Assembly (NCBI RefSeq): GCF_002160985.1
Contig: NZ_NFLQ01000004.1
Span: 62,001-126,000 of the forward strand
Origin: Lachnoclostridium sp. An118
Lineage (GTDB): Bacteria > Bacillota > Clostridia > Lachnospirales > Lachnospiraceae
Length of the DNA stretch: 64,000 nucleotides
Reading direction: 5' to 3'
Part shown: in pieces, positions 15,882 through 24,998 of the stretch
Numbering within the stretch: position 1 is the stretch's first letter
Layout: each line of letters opens with the position of its first letter
Program-made: the position numbers and the translations under genes
The notes under the pieces: generated by a model
Seen by the model: only the letters and a program-made list of their open reading frames with translations
What the model was told of the DNA's origin: nothing
The model's database searches: none

Positions 15882-17636
15882 ATGGAACAGAAAAAACAAT
15901 CCTTTATGCAGGCATTGGATGAATTTATACGCCCTAATCGTCAAGGCTATCTATTTTCTGTACTTACCAGCATTTTAGGCGTGGCTTGTAGTATTGTTCC
16001 CTATATTTGCGCTGGTCAGATTATAACAGAACTGATTCAGGGCCAAACATCTGTGCAGAAAATTTTACCGTGGATATTATTGGCACTTGCAGGATATTTC
16101 CTAAAGGTATGCTTTTTAAACCTATCAACTTCTCTGTCGCACAAAGCTACATTTTCTACATTGGAGGCTTTAAGAAAAGCTATGGTAGAAAAATGGCAGC
16201 GCGTCCCTATGGGATATTTTCAAAATAATACTCTGGGAAGTTTGAAAACATCCTTTGTTGATCGTATCGACAGTATGGAGCCAATTTTAGCCCATATGTT
16301 CCCGGAAATGACAGCAAACCTTTTGGTTCCTGTCGCTATTTTAATCTATCTGTTTTTGTTGGATTGGCGTATGGCCTTAATTTCTTTAATTGTTCTTCCC
16401 ATAGGTTTTGCTTTACAGATGGGATGTATGAAAGGATTTGCAGAGAAGTATAAAGAACAGATACGAATTACAAAGAAATTAAATACAACACTTGTTGAAT
16501 ATGTCAATGGAATTGAAGTTATAAAAGCCTTTAATCAGTCGGCTACATCTTATCAAAAATTTACTGACGCTGTAAATGAAAACGCCGCATTTTATGTAAA
16601 TTGGATGCACGACACACAAAAATATATGGCAAGTAGCCGTGCGGTTATGCCTACGGTTCTCGCTACGGTTCTTCCCTTTGGCGTGCTTTTCTACTTGCAG
16701 GGTTCTCTTTCTGCGTCTGCCTTTGTTATGATTATGATTCTATCATTGGGAATTATAAAACCGTTATTGGCCGTTGTAGATTATACGGATAATTTCGCTA
16801 TGTTAGGTACGATTGCCGGGGAAGTCCGCACAATATTGGACGCGCCGGAGCTGATACGTCCAGCACAGGAAATCAAGATAACAGATACCGCAATCTCTTT
16901 GGAAAATGTTCGGTTCCATTATAATGCAAATACAGAAGTTTTACATGGAATTGATTTGAACATTATGCCAGGAACAGTAACCGCGTTAGTCGGAGCGTCG
17001 GGCAGCGGGAAATCGACGATTGCCAAACTGATTGCAGGTTATTGGGATGTTACGGACGGTTCTATTAAGTTAGGGAATATTGATCTGCGAAATATTCCTG
17101 CGGAGCAGTTGACAAATCTTATTGCTTACGTTTCGCAAGACAATTTCCTCTTTGACGATACCATCCGCGAAAATATCCGAATGGGAAATCCCAAAGCCAC
17201 AGATCAGCAAGTCGAACAAATGGCGAAAGCGGCAGGATGTGATGAATTTATCCGTGAGCTGCCCGCTGGTTACGATACAAAGGTTGGAGAAAGCGGCGGC
17301 CAGCTTTCTGGCGGAGAGCGCCAAAGAATTGCGATTGCCCGCGCTATGATGAAAAATGCGCCGATTATTATTCTCGATGAGGCGACCGCCTACGCTGACG
17401 TTGAGAATGAAGCAATTATGCAGGAAGCGATTGCAAAGTTGATTACAGGAAAAACCTTGCTTGTTATTGCACATCGGTTGTCTACAATTACGGACGCAGA
17501 CAATATTGTAGTTGTTGAAAATGGTAAAATCGCGGCTCAAGGTCAACATTCTTATCTCTTAAAAAATTGTGACTTGTACCGCAAGATGTGGGCGGCCAAT
17601 CAGGAAGCCGCAGATGAAAAGGAGGCGGTATTATGA
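15882..17636 (+). CDS. ABC half-transporter with fused permease and ATPase (YbtP/IrtA-like)
   Basis: 584 residues: a six-helix type-IV ABC exporter-fold membrane domain (about 1-310), then an ATPase with Walker A (GASGSGKS), signature (LSGGERQR) and Walker B (IIILDEATAYAD). It forms a likely heterodimer with the next gene, whose ATG overlaps its stop. The ECF, AraC, MATE and paired-ABC neighbourhood resembles loci for uptake of iron-siderophore complexes by exporter-fold ABC proteins such as YbtPQ, but export cannot be ruled out. Confidence 0.87.
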   Translation: MEQKKQSFMQALDEFIRPNRQGYLFSVLTSILGVACSIVPYICAGQIITELIQGQTSVQKILPWILLALAGYFLKVCFLNLSTSLSHKATFSTLEALRKAMVEKWQRVPMGYFQNNTLGSLKTSFVDRIDSMEPILAHMFPEMTANLLVPVAILIYLFLLDWRMALISLIVLPIGFALQMGCMKGFAEKYKEQIRITKKLNTTLVEYVNGIEVIKAFNQSATSYQKFTDAVNENAAFYVNWMHDTQKYMASSRAVMPTVLATVLPFGVLFYLQGSLSASAFVMIMILSLGIIKPLLAVVDYTDNFAMLGTIAGEVRTILDAPELIRPAQEIKITDTAISLENVRFHYNANTEVLHGIDLNIMPGTVTALVGASGSGKSTIAKLIAGYWDVTDGSIKLGNIDLRNIPAEQLTNLIAYVSQDNFLFDDTIRENIRMGNPKATDQQVEQMAKAAGCDEFIRELPAGYDTKVGESGGQLSGGERQRIAIARAMMKNAPIIILDEATAYADVENEAIMQEAIAKLITGKTLLVIAHRLSTITDADNIVVVENGKIAAQGQHSYLLKNCDLYRKMWAANQEAADEKEAVL

Positions 17637-19363
17637 TTCGGACATTAAGAAAAATATGGGCTTTCTCTGGTTCCAAAAAAGGCGTGTTGGCAAAGGCTCT
17701 TATCGCAAGTATATTAAATGCTGTTTTTGAATCGCTGCAATTCGGAGCTATTATGATTGCGCTTCAAACGATTTTAGGAAACCAGATCGTTAGCCATCCT
17801 GTTTTCGTAATTTCTGGCATTATGCTGATTAGCATTTTAGGAAAAGCTGCCACTGGCTTTTTCAGTAATCAGGGCATGACAGAAGCGGGGTACTATATGT
17901 GCGCTGAAAAAAGAACACATATTGCAGATTTGATGAAATATGTACCTATGGGCTATTTTAATAAAACAAGCATGGGGAACATTACCGCTGTACTTACTTC
18001 TGTTATGGGAGATATTGAAAATACGGCTCCCCGTTCCTTGATTCTGATGTTTGGCGGCTTTATTCAGGCTGTTATTGTATCTGCTGCATTACTATTTTTT
18101 GATGTGCGGATTGGTCTGGTAATGCTTATTGGGATTGTATGTTTCTTGTTTGCTACTTCTCTCTATAATAAGCGTGTAGGTAAAAATGCCCCTCAAAAAC
18201 AAAAAGCGCAGACAGACCTTGTAAAAAATACAATGGAGTTTTTAGGCGGAATCAGTGTTATTAAATCCTTTGGGCTAAAGGGCCGTAATTCTAATATTAT
18301 GCGTTCTGTTGAAAACAGTACAAAGGAAAACCTGAATCTGGAATATGCGATTATCCCTTTTACCATGTTTCAGGAAATGATTCTTTATGTGTTTGATATA
18401 GCAATTATCGCATTGGCAATCAGTTTTTATTTTTCTGGCACAATGGCTTTAGCAGACTGTTTGTTAATGATTGTTGCTGCGTTTATGGTATATGCTTCTC
18501 TGCTCTCGGCTGGAAATATGGTTGCAGCATTGGGCCTGATGGATGTCGCTATGGAGCAAGTAGAAGCCCTTGATAACACGCCGCGTATGGATTTTAACGG
18601 AAAAGAAATCTCGGTAAAAAATACAGATATTACTCTCTCTGATGTTTCCTTTTCCTATGACAAGAGCGAAACCTTACAACATATATCGTTCCGTATTCCA
18701 GCCAAAAGTTTTACAGCGATTGTAGGGCCATCCGGCAGCGGAAAGTCAACCCTATGCCACTTGATTTCCCGATTTTGGGATGTGAACCACGGCAGCATTA
18801 AGTTAGGCGGAATTGACATCCGTGATTATACTCTGGATAGTTTGCTGGCGAATATAAGCATGGTCTTTCAAAATGTTTATTTGTTTCAGGATTCTGTTAT
18901 CAATAATATTCGCTTCGGAAAACCAGACGCTACAATGGAGGAAGTAGAAGCGGCTGCGAAAGCGGCTTGTTGCCACGATTTTATTATGTCTTTACCCAAT
19001 GGATATGAAACAATCATTGGTGAGGGCGGCTCTACTTTATCTGGTGGAGAGCGTCAGAGAATCTCGATTGCCAGAGCTATTTTGAAAAATGCGCCTGTGA
19101 TTATCCTCGATGAAGCGACTTCCAGCATTGATCCAGAAAATGAGCGACAGCTTCAAATGGCGATTGAGGCATTAACAAAAGAAAAGACAGTAATTATGAT
19201 TGCACACCGCTTGAAAACGATTCGTGGTGCCGATCAGATTATTGTGCTGGACAAGGGAAAGATCGTTCAGACTGGTACGCACAAAGAATTGCTTGCACAG
19301 TCGGGAATTTACTCTGATTTTATCGCAATTCGGCAAAAAGCAATCGGTTGGAAACTGACTTAA
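17633..19363 (+). CDS. ABC half-transporter with fused permease and ATPase (YbtQ/IrtB-like)
   Basis: 576 residues with the same layout as its upstream partner: six membrane helices, then Walker A (GPSGSGKS), signature (LSGGERQR) and Walker B (VIILDEATSSID). ATG 17633 overlaps the previous stop by four bases, so the two are coupled and probably form a heterodimer. It is the last gene of the operon; the next gene (winged-helix) starts about 50 bp on with no terminator seen between. Confidence 0.87.
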   Translation: MIRTLRKIWAFSGSKKGVLAKALIASILNAVFESLQFGAIMIALQTILGNQIVSHPVFVISGIMLISILGKAATGFFSNQGMTEAGYYMCAEKRTHIADLMKYVPMGYFNKTSMGNITAVLTSVMGDIENTAPRSLILMFGGFIQAVIVSAALLFFDVRIGLVMLIGIVCFLFATSLYNKRVGKNAPQKQKAQTDLVKNTMEFLGGISVIKSFGLKGRNSNIMRSVENSTKENLNLEYAIIPFTMFQEMILYVFDIAIIALAISFYFSGTMALADCLLMIVAAFMVYASLLSAGNMVAALGLMDVAMEQVEALDNTPRMDFNGKEISVKNTDITLSDVSFSYDKSETLQHISFRIPAKSFTAIVGPSGSGKSTLCHLISRFWDVNHGSIKLGGIDIRDYTLDSLLANISMVFQNVYLFQDSVINNIRFGKPDATMEEVEAAAKAACCHDFIMSLPNGYETIIGEGGSTLSGGERQRISIARAILKNAPVIILDEATSSIDPENERQLQMAIEALTKEKTVIMIAHRLKTIRGADQIIVLDKGKIVQTGTHKELLAQSGIYSDFIAIRQKAIGWKLT

Positions 19364-19415
19364 CTATGAAAACGAAAAATGAAAAACTACGAATAGCCTT
19401 GTAATGAGTAGTATA

Positions 19416-19829
19416 ATGGATAAAGTTGAGATTATTCTCCGGACTACAACCTCCTCTGGAAAAGTAACAGAACAGCTATTAGCAGAATTTGATATCGAGC
19501 GAACTATAACTGAGAAAAAAGCAGTTCTTCAGTATTCTGGTCTTTCTATTGACCTGGTTCAGCATCAGATTTCCTATCAGGGGAAATTGCTGCAGATGAC
19601 AACGTATGAATTTCAGGTGTTGGCCTATCTTGCCTACGATCCGGGAAAAGTGTTCACGAAAGAGCAGATTTATCAGAATGTCTGGAAACAGGAGCCAGCG
19701 GATACGGATAATGCGGTGTGTTGCATCATATCCGGCATCCGTAGGAAGCTGCGGAAGGTTACAACAAAAGAATACATCCAGACGGTGTGGGGAACTGGAT
19801 ACAAGTTTGTAGATATCCCAGGGGAGTGA
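19416..19829 (+). CDS. Orphan winged-helix DNA-binding protein, copy 1
   Basis: 137 residues: an N-terminal segment of about 45 residues of unknown nature, then an OmpR/PhoB-type winged helix (about 48-135, with TTYEFQVLAYLAYDPGKVFTKEQIYQNVW and the C-terminal YIQTVWGTGYKF hairpin). There is no receiver domain. ATG 19416 overlaps a TATAAT and has no ribosome site; ATG 19404 (MSSI...) is an alternative. Close copies lie at 44561 and 48342, with a remnant at 46193. The stop codon sits in the loop of its own terminator hairpin. The regulatory target is unknown. Confidence 0.75.
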   Translation: MDKVEIILRTTTSSGKVTEQLLAEFDIERTITEKKAVLQYSGLSIDLVQHQISYQGKLLQMTTYEFQVLAYLAYDPGKVFTKEQIYQNVWKQEPADTDNAVCCIISGIRRKLRKVTTKEYIQTVWGTGYKFVDIPGE

Positions 19830-19845
19830 TCCCCTGGAATTTTTG
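19818..19845 (+). terminator. Terminator of winged-helix copy 1, with the stop codon in its loop
   Basis: Arms CCAGGGGA/TCCCCTGG around a four-base loop (GTGA) that contains the stop codon TGA, followed by a T run. The same hairpin ends every copy of this gene in the window. Confidence 0.8.
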
Positions 19846-20046
19846 TGCAGTTTTATATTTATATTGGATTTTTAGTCTGAGAAAAGTCGTAGTGTTTATC
19901 ATATTGCATTATGTGGTTATTGAGGCACAATTTCAATTTTGTTCATTGTTTTGTATCAGAATGGGAACTGCACAGTGATTGTACTCTTGAGAAGAATAGA
20001 ATATAATAGAGGCAACCAAAAGGCGATAATGAAAGAGGCTACGATA

Positions 20047-20961
20047 ATGAAAAATGCACGATTATTGGAAATATTGCTGATATTGTTAGAAAAGCGAAAA
20101 ACCACATCAATAGAATTGGCTTCTCATTTTGAAGTGTCTGTCAGGACTATTTACCGGGACATAGACTTATTATCGCAAATAGGTATTCCTCTATATACAT
20201 CAACCGGGAAAAATGGCGGTATATTTTTGATGGATGGCTTTTCTGTGGATAAGACTTTGCTACTAAAAGAGGAACAGCAAAATTTATTTTCCGTGTTACA
20301 ATCAATCGACAGCATACCCGGTGTAGATATAAATTCTATAAAGCAAAAGTTCGCTGCTCTGTATGCGTTTAATCAAAGCCAATCGAAAGATGAATGGTTA
20401 GACATCAATCTAACAGGGTGGCTTTCTGATCCAGCACTTTTTGAGAAAATCAGGAAAGCAATCATTGAAAAGGATCGGATTGAATTTATATATACAAATG
20501 TTCGCGGAGAAGAACAAAAAAGGATTGTTGAGCCGCGAAAGCTGACTTTCCGATATAGAACATGGTATCTGTATGGCTTTTGCCATTTAAGAAATGATTA
20601 TCGAATGTTCAAGGTAAGCAGAATACGGGAATTGAATGTACTGCAAGAAAAGTTTGAAGATCGTCCTTATACCCTGCCTCCTATTTACACGAATACAGCG
20701 GCCGAAAATCAGATAGACTTGACCTTAGATTTTTCCATTCAAGCAGCACCGTATATATATGATTTATTTGGGGATAAAGACATCTCCCGTATTTCTGATA
20801 ACAAGATACGGTTATCCATGAAGCACGTTGACGAAGAATGGCTTTATCATTGTCTGATGTTTTTCGGAGATCAGGTTACAGTGATAGCGCCTGATTGTGT
20901 AAAAAAAGAGCTGCGGGAAAGGCACAAAGCAGCTTACAAGAAAATGGACGCAGGAACATAA
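20047..20961 (+). CDS. DeoR-type HTH regulator with WYL domain
   Basis: About 304 residues: an N-terminal winged HTH (RLLEILLILLEKRKTTSIELASHFEVSVRTIYRDIDLLS, from residue 5) followed by a WYL ligand-sensing domain (about 135-225, including FRYRTWYLYGFCHLRNDYRMFKVSRI) and a C-terminal extension. WYL regulators often respond to nucleic acid or small ligands. ATG 20047 is preferred; ATG 20029 in frame is also possible. It precedes the YdeI-like and MATE genes, which it may control. Confidence 0.85.
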   Translation: MKNARLLEILLILLEKRKTTSIELASHFEVSVRTIYRDIDLLSQIGIPLYTSTGKNGGIFLMDGFSVDKTLLLKEEQQNLFSVLQSIDSIPGVDINSIKQKFAALYAFNQSQSKDEWLDINLTGWLSDPALFEKIRKAIIEKDRIEFIYTNVRGEEQKRIVEPRKLTFRYRTWYLYGFCHLRNDYRMFKVSRIRELNVLQEKFEDRPYTLPPIYTNTAAENQIDLTLDFSIQAAPYIYDLFGDKDISRISDNKIRLSMKHVDEEWLYHCLMFFGDQVTVIAPDCVKKELRERHKAAYKKMDAGT

Positions 20962-20994
20962 AAGCAGGTGAAAAATTAAATCTTTTGGTGACAT

Positions 20995-21062
20995 ACCCTG
21001 TCAGTATTCGTATGGTATCTTTTCAGAGAAGGGAGCCATAAATGCCGACAGGGTTAATTTTT
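20995..21062 (+). terminator. Possible terminator after the WYL gene
   Basis: ACCCTGTC (20995-21002) is complementary to GACAGGGT (21047-21054), followed by six T. The loop is long (44 nt), so this is a weak candidate. Confidence 0.4.
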
Positions 21063-21095
21063 TCTATTTATGGCTGATTTTGGGAAAGGAACACA

Positions 21096-21731
21096 ATGGA
21101 AGTAAAACAAGACGAAATTCTTAAAATAAGCAGCCGCCAAGAGCTGCGCCAATGGTTTGTATCTAACGGGCTATCCGAAAAATGCTGTTGGGTAGTTGTG
21201 AGTATGCGGGAAAAGGCAAACACCCTGCTGTATTTGGATGTTGTAGAGGAAGCATTATGTTTTGGCTGGATTGACAGCACAAGGAAAAAAACGCCGGATG
21301 GTACATTGATCCAACGCCTGTCCCGCAGGCTGAAAAATGGAAACTGGACAGAACTTAATAAGGAGCGTGTCCGCAGACTTGAATATCTGGGCCTTATGAC
21401 TAACGAGGGCCGAAAATTTCTGCCGGAAGATATGGACGTCTCCCAGTTTACAATTCATCCAACGATTATGCTTGCATTAAAATCTGACCCCGCTGTTTAT
21501 AAAAATTTTGTTTCATTTCCATCTCTTTATCAGCGGGTGCGGATAGATACAATCCAGAGTCGTCTAAAAAGAAAGGAGCCTGAAATTTTCAAACGCCGCT
21601 TAGAGAAATTCCTTACCTGCACAAGAGAAAACAAAATGTATGGTGAATGGAATGATAACGGACGGTTGCTTAATTATAAAGATATTGGCACAAATCCATT
21701 GGAAAACGGCCCACCCTTTATAAAAGTCTGA
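21096..21731 (+). CDS. YdeI/OmdA-family protein
   Basis: A 211-residue protein of the YdeI/OmpD-associated family (recognisable pieces: LRQWFVSNGLSEKCCWVVV, EALCFGWIDS and TPDGTLIQRLSRRLKNGNWTELNKERVRRLEYLGLMTNEGR). Family members have been linked with bacteriocin or antimicrobial peptide tolerance, but the biochemical role is unclear. It lies between the WYL regulator and a MATE pump, separated by 37 bp from the latter, and is likely co-transcribed. It fits the resistance theme of the island by context. Confidence 0.82.
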   Translation: MEVKQDEILKISSRQELRQWFVSNGLSEKCCWVVVSMREKANTLLYLDVVEEALCFGWIDSTRKKTPDGTLIQRLSRRLKNGNWTELNKERVRRLEYLGLMTNEGRKFLPEDMDVSQFTIHPTIMLALKSDPAVYKNFVSFPSLYQRVRIDTIQSRLKRKEPEIFKRRLEKFLTCTRENKMYGEWNDNGRLLNYKDIGTNPLENGPPFIKV

Positions 21732-21768
21732 AACTGACAGATACTTTTACGCAATTAAGGAGGTTAAA

Positions 21769-23142
21769 ATGAGCCAAGAAATATCACAAAGTAAAACAGA
21801 ACGGTTAGGTACTGGCCCTTTAGCAAAGTTGCTGGTTGGGATGTGTGTACCGCCTATGTTCGGTATGCTTGTCCAGGCATTATACAATATTGTGGACAGC
21901 ATTTACATCAGCAGGATTGAAGATAGCGAGAAAGCCCTTTCTGCATTATCCTATGTATTTCCCGTTCAAACGTGTATTACTGCTTTTTCCTTGTGCGTCG
22001 CTATGGGAACAAGCATTTTGGTTTCAAAGCATTTAGGGGAACGAGATAAAGAACAGACAAATTCCGTGGCGACAAATGGATTTTGTTTAGCGATTATCAA
22101 TGCGATTTTCTTTATGATCGTCGGTATTTTTTTCTCGAAGCTGTATTTCTCTATGTTTACAAACGACACGGATATCATTCGCTACGGCACAATCTATATG
22201 CGGATTATCATGACCTTTTCTTTTGGTGTCCTGATTGAAGCAACTTGCAGCCGTATCATACAGGGAACCGGCAATATGAAAGACCCTTTGATTTCTCAAA
22301 TGATTGGAGTAGTTACCAATATAGTCCTTGACCCGTTGTTTATATTCGGAATTGGATTTTTCCCCAAATTGGGAGTGACCGGCGCTGCGATTGCCACTGT
22401 AATCGGACAAATCTTAGCCATGCTGTATTTGACAAGAATACTTTTTACCAAAACAGAAAATGTTGAAATATCCATACGGCATAACAAGCTAAATAGAAAA
22501 ACGATTGGGGAAATTATTCAATTAGGGCTGCCTGTGTTTTCACAAGAATTTTTTACATCTATTGCAGGCGTTTTGTTTAATGGCATTTTGTCAATGTATA
22601 GTGCGACAGCGATTGCCGTGTATGGAATAGGCTATAAATTGCAGCAACTGCTATTTTTGCTCGTCGCTGGTATGTCATTGGGTGGATTGCCTGTATTATC
22701 CTATAACTTTGGAGCAAAGAACAAAGACCGATTTTTAAGGTGCTTGAAATACCTATTGATTGCGTCAACTGCGTTATTGATGATAGGGCTGCTTGCATTT
22801 CATGTTTTTTTCAATCAAATTGTAGGACTATTTGCAACCAGTACAGAAATGGAAGAGATCGCCCAAATTGCTTTCCGTTCCATATCGTTTTCTTTTATCT
22901 TCATCGGTGCAAATACGATTATTATGGTAGCCTTTCAGAGTGTTGGAAGATATATTCCCTCTCTGCTAATTACCTCTTTCCGCGTCCTTGTTTTAGCAAT
23001 TCCGGCAGCATGGATTTTAGGGAAAGCATTTGGTTTAGACGCTATTTGGCTGGCTTTTGCTGTTGGTGAGGGATTGTGCTGTGCAATCTTTTCTCCTGTC
23101 GCGTATAAAATTTTTCACTCTGTATGGAATACAGATAATTGA
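21769..23142 (+). CDS. MATE-family efflux transporter (second)
   Basis: A 457-residue protein with about twelve membrane helices; N-terminal LAKLLVGMCVPPMFGMLVQALYNIVDSIYIS is typical of the bacterial NorM/DinF side of the family. ATG 21769 follows TAAGGAGG. It follows the YdeI-like gene and forms the end of the WYL-YdeI-MATE group. It is clearly divergent from the MATE protein at 14510 rather than a recent duplicate. It probably extrudes cationic or peptide-like drugs; the substrate is unknown. Confidence 0.88.
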   Translation: MSQEISQSKTERLGTGPLAKLLVGMCVPPMFGMLVQALYNIVDSIYISRIEDSEKALSALSYVFPVQTCITAFSLCVAMGTSILVSKHLGERDKEQTNSVATNGFCLAIINAIFFMIVGIFFSKLYFSMFTNDTDIIRYGTIYMRIIMTFSFGVLIEATCSRIIQGTGNMKDPLISQMIGVVTNIVLDPLFIFGIGFFPKLGVTGAAIATVIGQILAMLYLTRILFTKTENVEISIRHNKLNRKTIGEIIQLGLPVFSQEFFTSIAGVLFNGILSMYSATAIAVYGIGYKLQQLLFLLVAGMSLGGLPVLSYNFGAKNKDRFLRCLKYLLIASTALLMIGLLAFHVFFNQIVGLFATSTEMEEIAQIAFRSISFSFIFIGANTIIMVAFQSVGRYIPSLLITSFRVLVLAIPAAWILGKAFGLDAIWLAFAVGEGLCCAIFSPVAYKIFHSVWNTDN

Positions 23143-23179
23143 CAGATAGTAGTTAATATTGGAAGAAAGTCTTAAAAAG

Positions 23180-23220
23180 CTGCCGGACGACGGCAAAGAA
23201 AAAAAGCCGTCGTTCAGCAG
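23180..23220. repeat. Recurring hairpin, copy 1
   Basis: CTGCCGGACGACGGC (23180-23194) inverted at 23206-23220 with one mismatch and one G-U, and a purine-only loop (AAAGAAAAAAA). Related hairpins lie at 38159-38199 and 44399-44436. The opposite strand would give a U-rich loop. Its function is unknown; it could be a junction scar or bidirectional terminator. The rest of the 23.14-23.38 kb gap has no clear gene. Confidence 0.6.
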
Positions 23221-23378
23221 TCTTTCCCCCTGCGCTGGCTACCGCCAGCTACTCCCTTTGTGTACTTGCCACCCGGAAACACCTTGCGCAGCAGGAGGTT
23301 GCCGTCCAACAAGTTGACAATTCATCTATTTTCAAGTTTATAGAGTCGTAGTATAATAGACGAGAGAAAAGGAAAATA

Positions 23379-24323
23379 ATGGAGAGCAGTATAATGGACA
23401 ATAGAGCTGAGTGTTGTATAGCTAAAGATGTTGAAGCAGTTATTACAAGTTTTAATCAAGGAGATATGATTCTCGAAGCAGTCCGTTCATTATGCGAACA
23501 GACTGTACTGCCATCAAAAATTATTATTGTGGACGATGGCTCGACAGATAAAACTTCTTTGGACATATTGAATGCAATTAAGACAGACACTACTATTCCT
23601 ATTCCGATTGTTGTGATACAGCAGCCAAATAGCGGTGTATCAGCGGCGAGAAATACTGGGATTCGTAAGTCAGAAACACCATTGGTACTTGTACTTGATG
23701 GAGACGATAAAGTTAAGCCCTCATATATTGAGCAAGTTTGTAAGTTGTTGCACGAAAATGCTTCAATGGTAGCGGCTTCATCATGGATGAATACCTTCGG
23801 TGTGCTTGATTCCGTAATTTGTCCAAGTGGAGGAAATGTAAACAAATTTCTTTCACGTAATTGTTGTCCAGCAACGCATATTCTTCGGCGTGAAGTATGG
23901 GAAAAAAGTGGTGGATATGATGAATCTATGCGTTCTGGTTTTGAAGATTGGGATTTCTTTTTAAGTATGTTGGAAACAATACCGAATGCACATATCGGGA
24001 TTGTCCCTGAACCATTAATTGATTATCGCACTGCGCCTGCTTCATCGAATGTCAAGAGTATGTCAAAACGGCTTGAACTAATGCGTTTTATAATAAGAAA
24101 ACATAATCAATCTTATCAGGCACATATAGAAGATGCCATATTGGGAATTGAAACCATATCCATGTTCAGACTGGATGGATGGGAAAATGAAATATGCCAT
24201 ACCTTGAAAGAAAAACAAATTTTAAGCCAAGCATCTAAAGATTTTATCAAAAGCCCATCATATGGTGATGGAGGGATGGCTGCTGCTGTTCGCATTGTAT
24301 CCAATCATCAATTCATCAATTAA
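23379..24323 (+). CDS. Family 2 glycosyltransferase
   Basis: A 314-residue GT-A fold enzyme: N-terminal VEAVITSFNQGDMILEAVRSL and IIIVDDGSTDKT motifs, nucleotide-sugar site VLDGDDKV (the DxD-like element) at about residue 109 and a FEDWDF acceptor motif near residue 187. There is no membrane segment, so it is probably cytoplasmic. ATG 23379 has AAAAGGA upstream. Its first residues (SSIMD) match the start of winged-helix copy 1, suggesting its 5' end came from that gene's leader. The acceptor is unknown; modification of a peptide, drug or surface glycan is possible. Confidence 0.85.
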   Translation: MESSIMDNRAECCIAKDVEAVITSFNQGDMILEAVRSLCEQTVLPSKIIIVDDGSTDKTSLDILNAIKTDTTIPIPIVVIQQPNSGVSAARNTGIRKSETPLVLVLDGDDKVKPSYIEQVCKLLHENASMVAASSWMNTFGVLDSVICPSGGNVNKFLSRNCCPATHILRREVWEKSGGYDESMRSGFEDWDFFLSMLETIPNAHIGIVPEPLIDYRTAPASSNVKSMSKRLELMRFIIRKHNQSYQAHIEDAILGIETISMFRLDGWENEICHTLKEKQILSQASKDFIKSPSYGDGGMAAAVRIVSNHQFIN

Positions 24324-24373
24324 ATGTTCCGATAAGCAACATATCTTCGAGCCGTCCTAAATGACAGCCTATG

Positions 24374-24422
24374 AGAAAACACCGGACACATGGCCAGCAG
24401 GCCGCCGTGTCCGGTGTTTTCT
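24374..24422 (+). terminator. Strong terminator after the glycosyltransferase
   Basis: Perfect 16-bp arms (AGAAAACACCGGACAC at 24374-24389, complement at 24407-24422) with a 17-nt loop that can itself pair (GGCC). A T-rich arm ends the hairpin, so it could function in either direction. Confidence 0.75.
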
Positions 24423-24670
24423 TATGGGTTTCCCTACGCATTTCAAAGCCTGTTTTGGCGGAGATTGGATAAATCCTATTGCCACCCCGTCAACCGTTTG
24501 TCAGAAGTTCGTTGCGGCGGCCTTTCAGCGGCTTAACTGCGTAGACGCGAGGCATATTCAACCGGTCCATCCCCGGCTACCACAATGAAATTGAAATCTG
24601 AAAACACAGGCGGAAGTATGACAATAAAGAATACAGACAGAGGTGCATTAGCTGCATTAGCTGCAGGAAG
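24423..24670. other. Decayed sequence, no supportable gene
   Basis: About 250 bp of GC-richer sequence with stop-interrupted fragments on both strands (for example, a minus-strand stretch starting MPRVYAVKPLKGRRNELLTNG then stop). It is probably remnant mobile DNA. I see no RNA gene or intact protein. Confidence 0.35.
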
Positions 24671-24846
24671 AACAATGGATATTATGCCCAATATGTAGTA
24701 ACAAAACGCGACTTAAAATCAGAGAGGATACCGAACTAAAAAAAATCCTCTTTACTGTCCTAAATGTAAACAAGAACTTTAGTCAATGCCTATAAACTAA
24801 ATATATCAGTTATCAAAGAGCCAGACGCTAAGACGCAGAGCCGATA
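24671..24846 (+). pseudogene. Cysteine-rich KTR-domain protein, frameshifted remnant
   Basis: Reads WILCPICSNKTRLKIREDTEL in one frame and, after a frameshift near 24748, YCPKCKQEL; a further shift gives NAYKLNISVIKEPDAKTQSR and a stop. Together these are the two CPxC zinc knuckles and tail of KTR-domain proteins often carried on clostridial and streptococcal mobile elements. At least two indels make it non-functional. Confidence 0.7.
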
Positions 24847-24927
24847 ACACACAAGGCAATCCCACTTGCGGTAAGATATGATAAAATAGTAAATACTTTA
24901 TATCGGAACAAAACGTGCCCCTTTTTT

Positions 24928-24963
24928 ATTTTAGGACATTTCTGCAACATTTCCCATTATACT
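24928..24963 (+). promoter_or_regulatory. Promoter of regulator module 2 with a shared 22-bp site
   Basis: A 22-bp sequence, core TTTTAGGACATTTCTGCAAC, lies at 24928-24949, 8 bp before TATACT (24958-24963). The identical sequence lies at 26772-26793, 9 bp before a -10-like TAGACT upstream of the ATPase gene of the same module. It is most likely the binding site of the response regulator encoded at 24999. Confidence 0.65.
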
Positions 24964-24998
24964 AAAAGATAGTATAATGACATGGAGGGAGTGAGTAT

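Noticed and set aside
24361-24588. 75-codon frame after the glycosyltransferase
   Set aside because: It reads through a strong terminator hairpin and has no ribosome site or homology.
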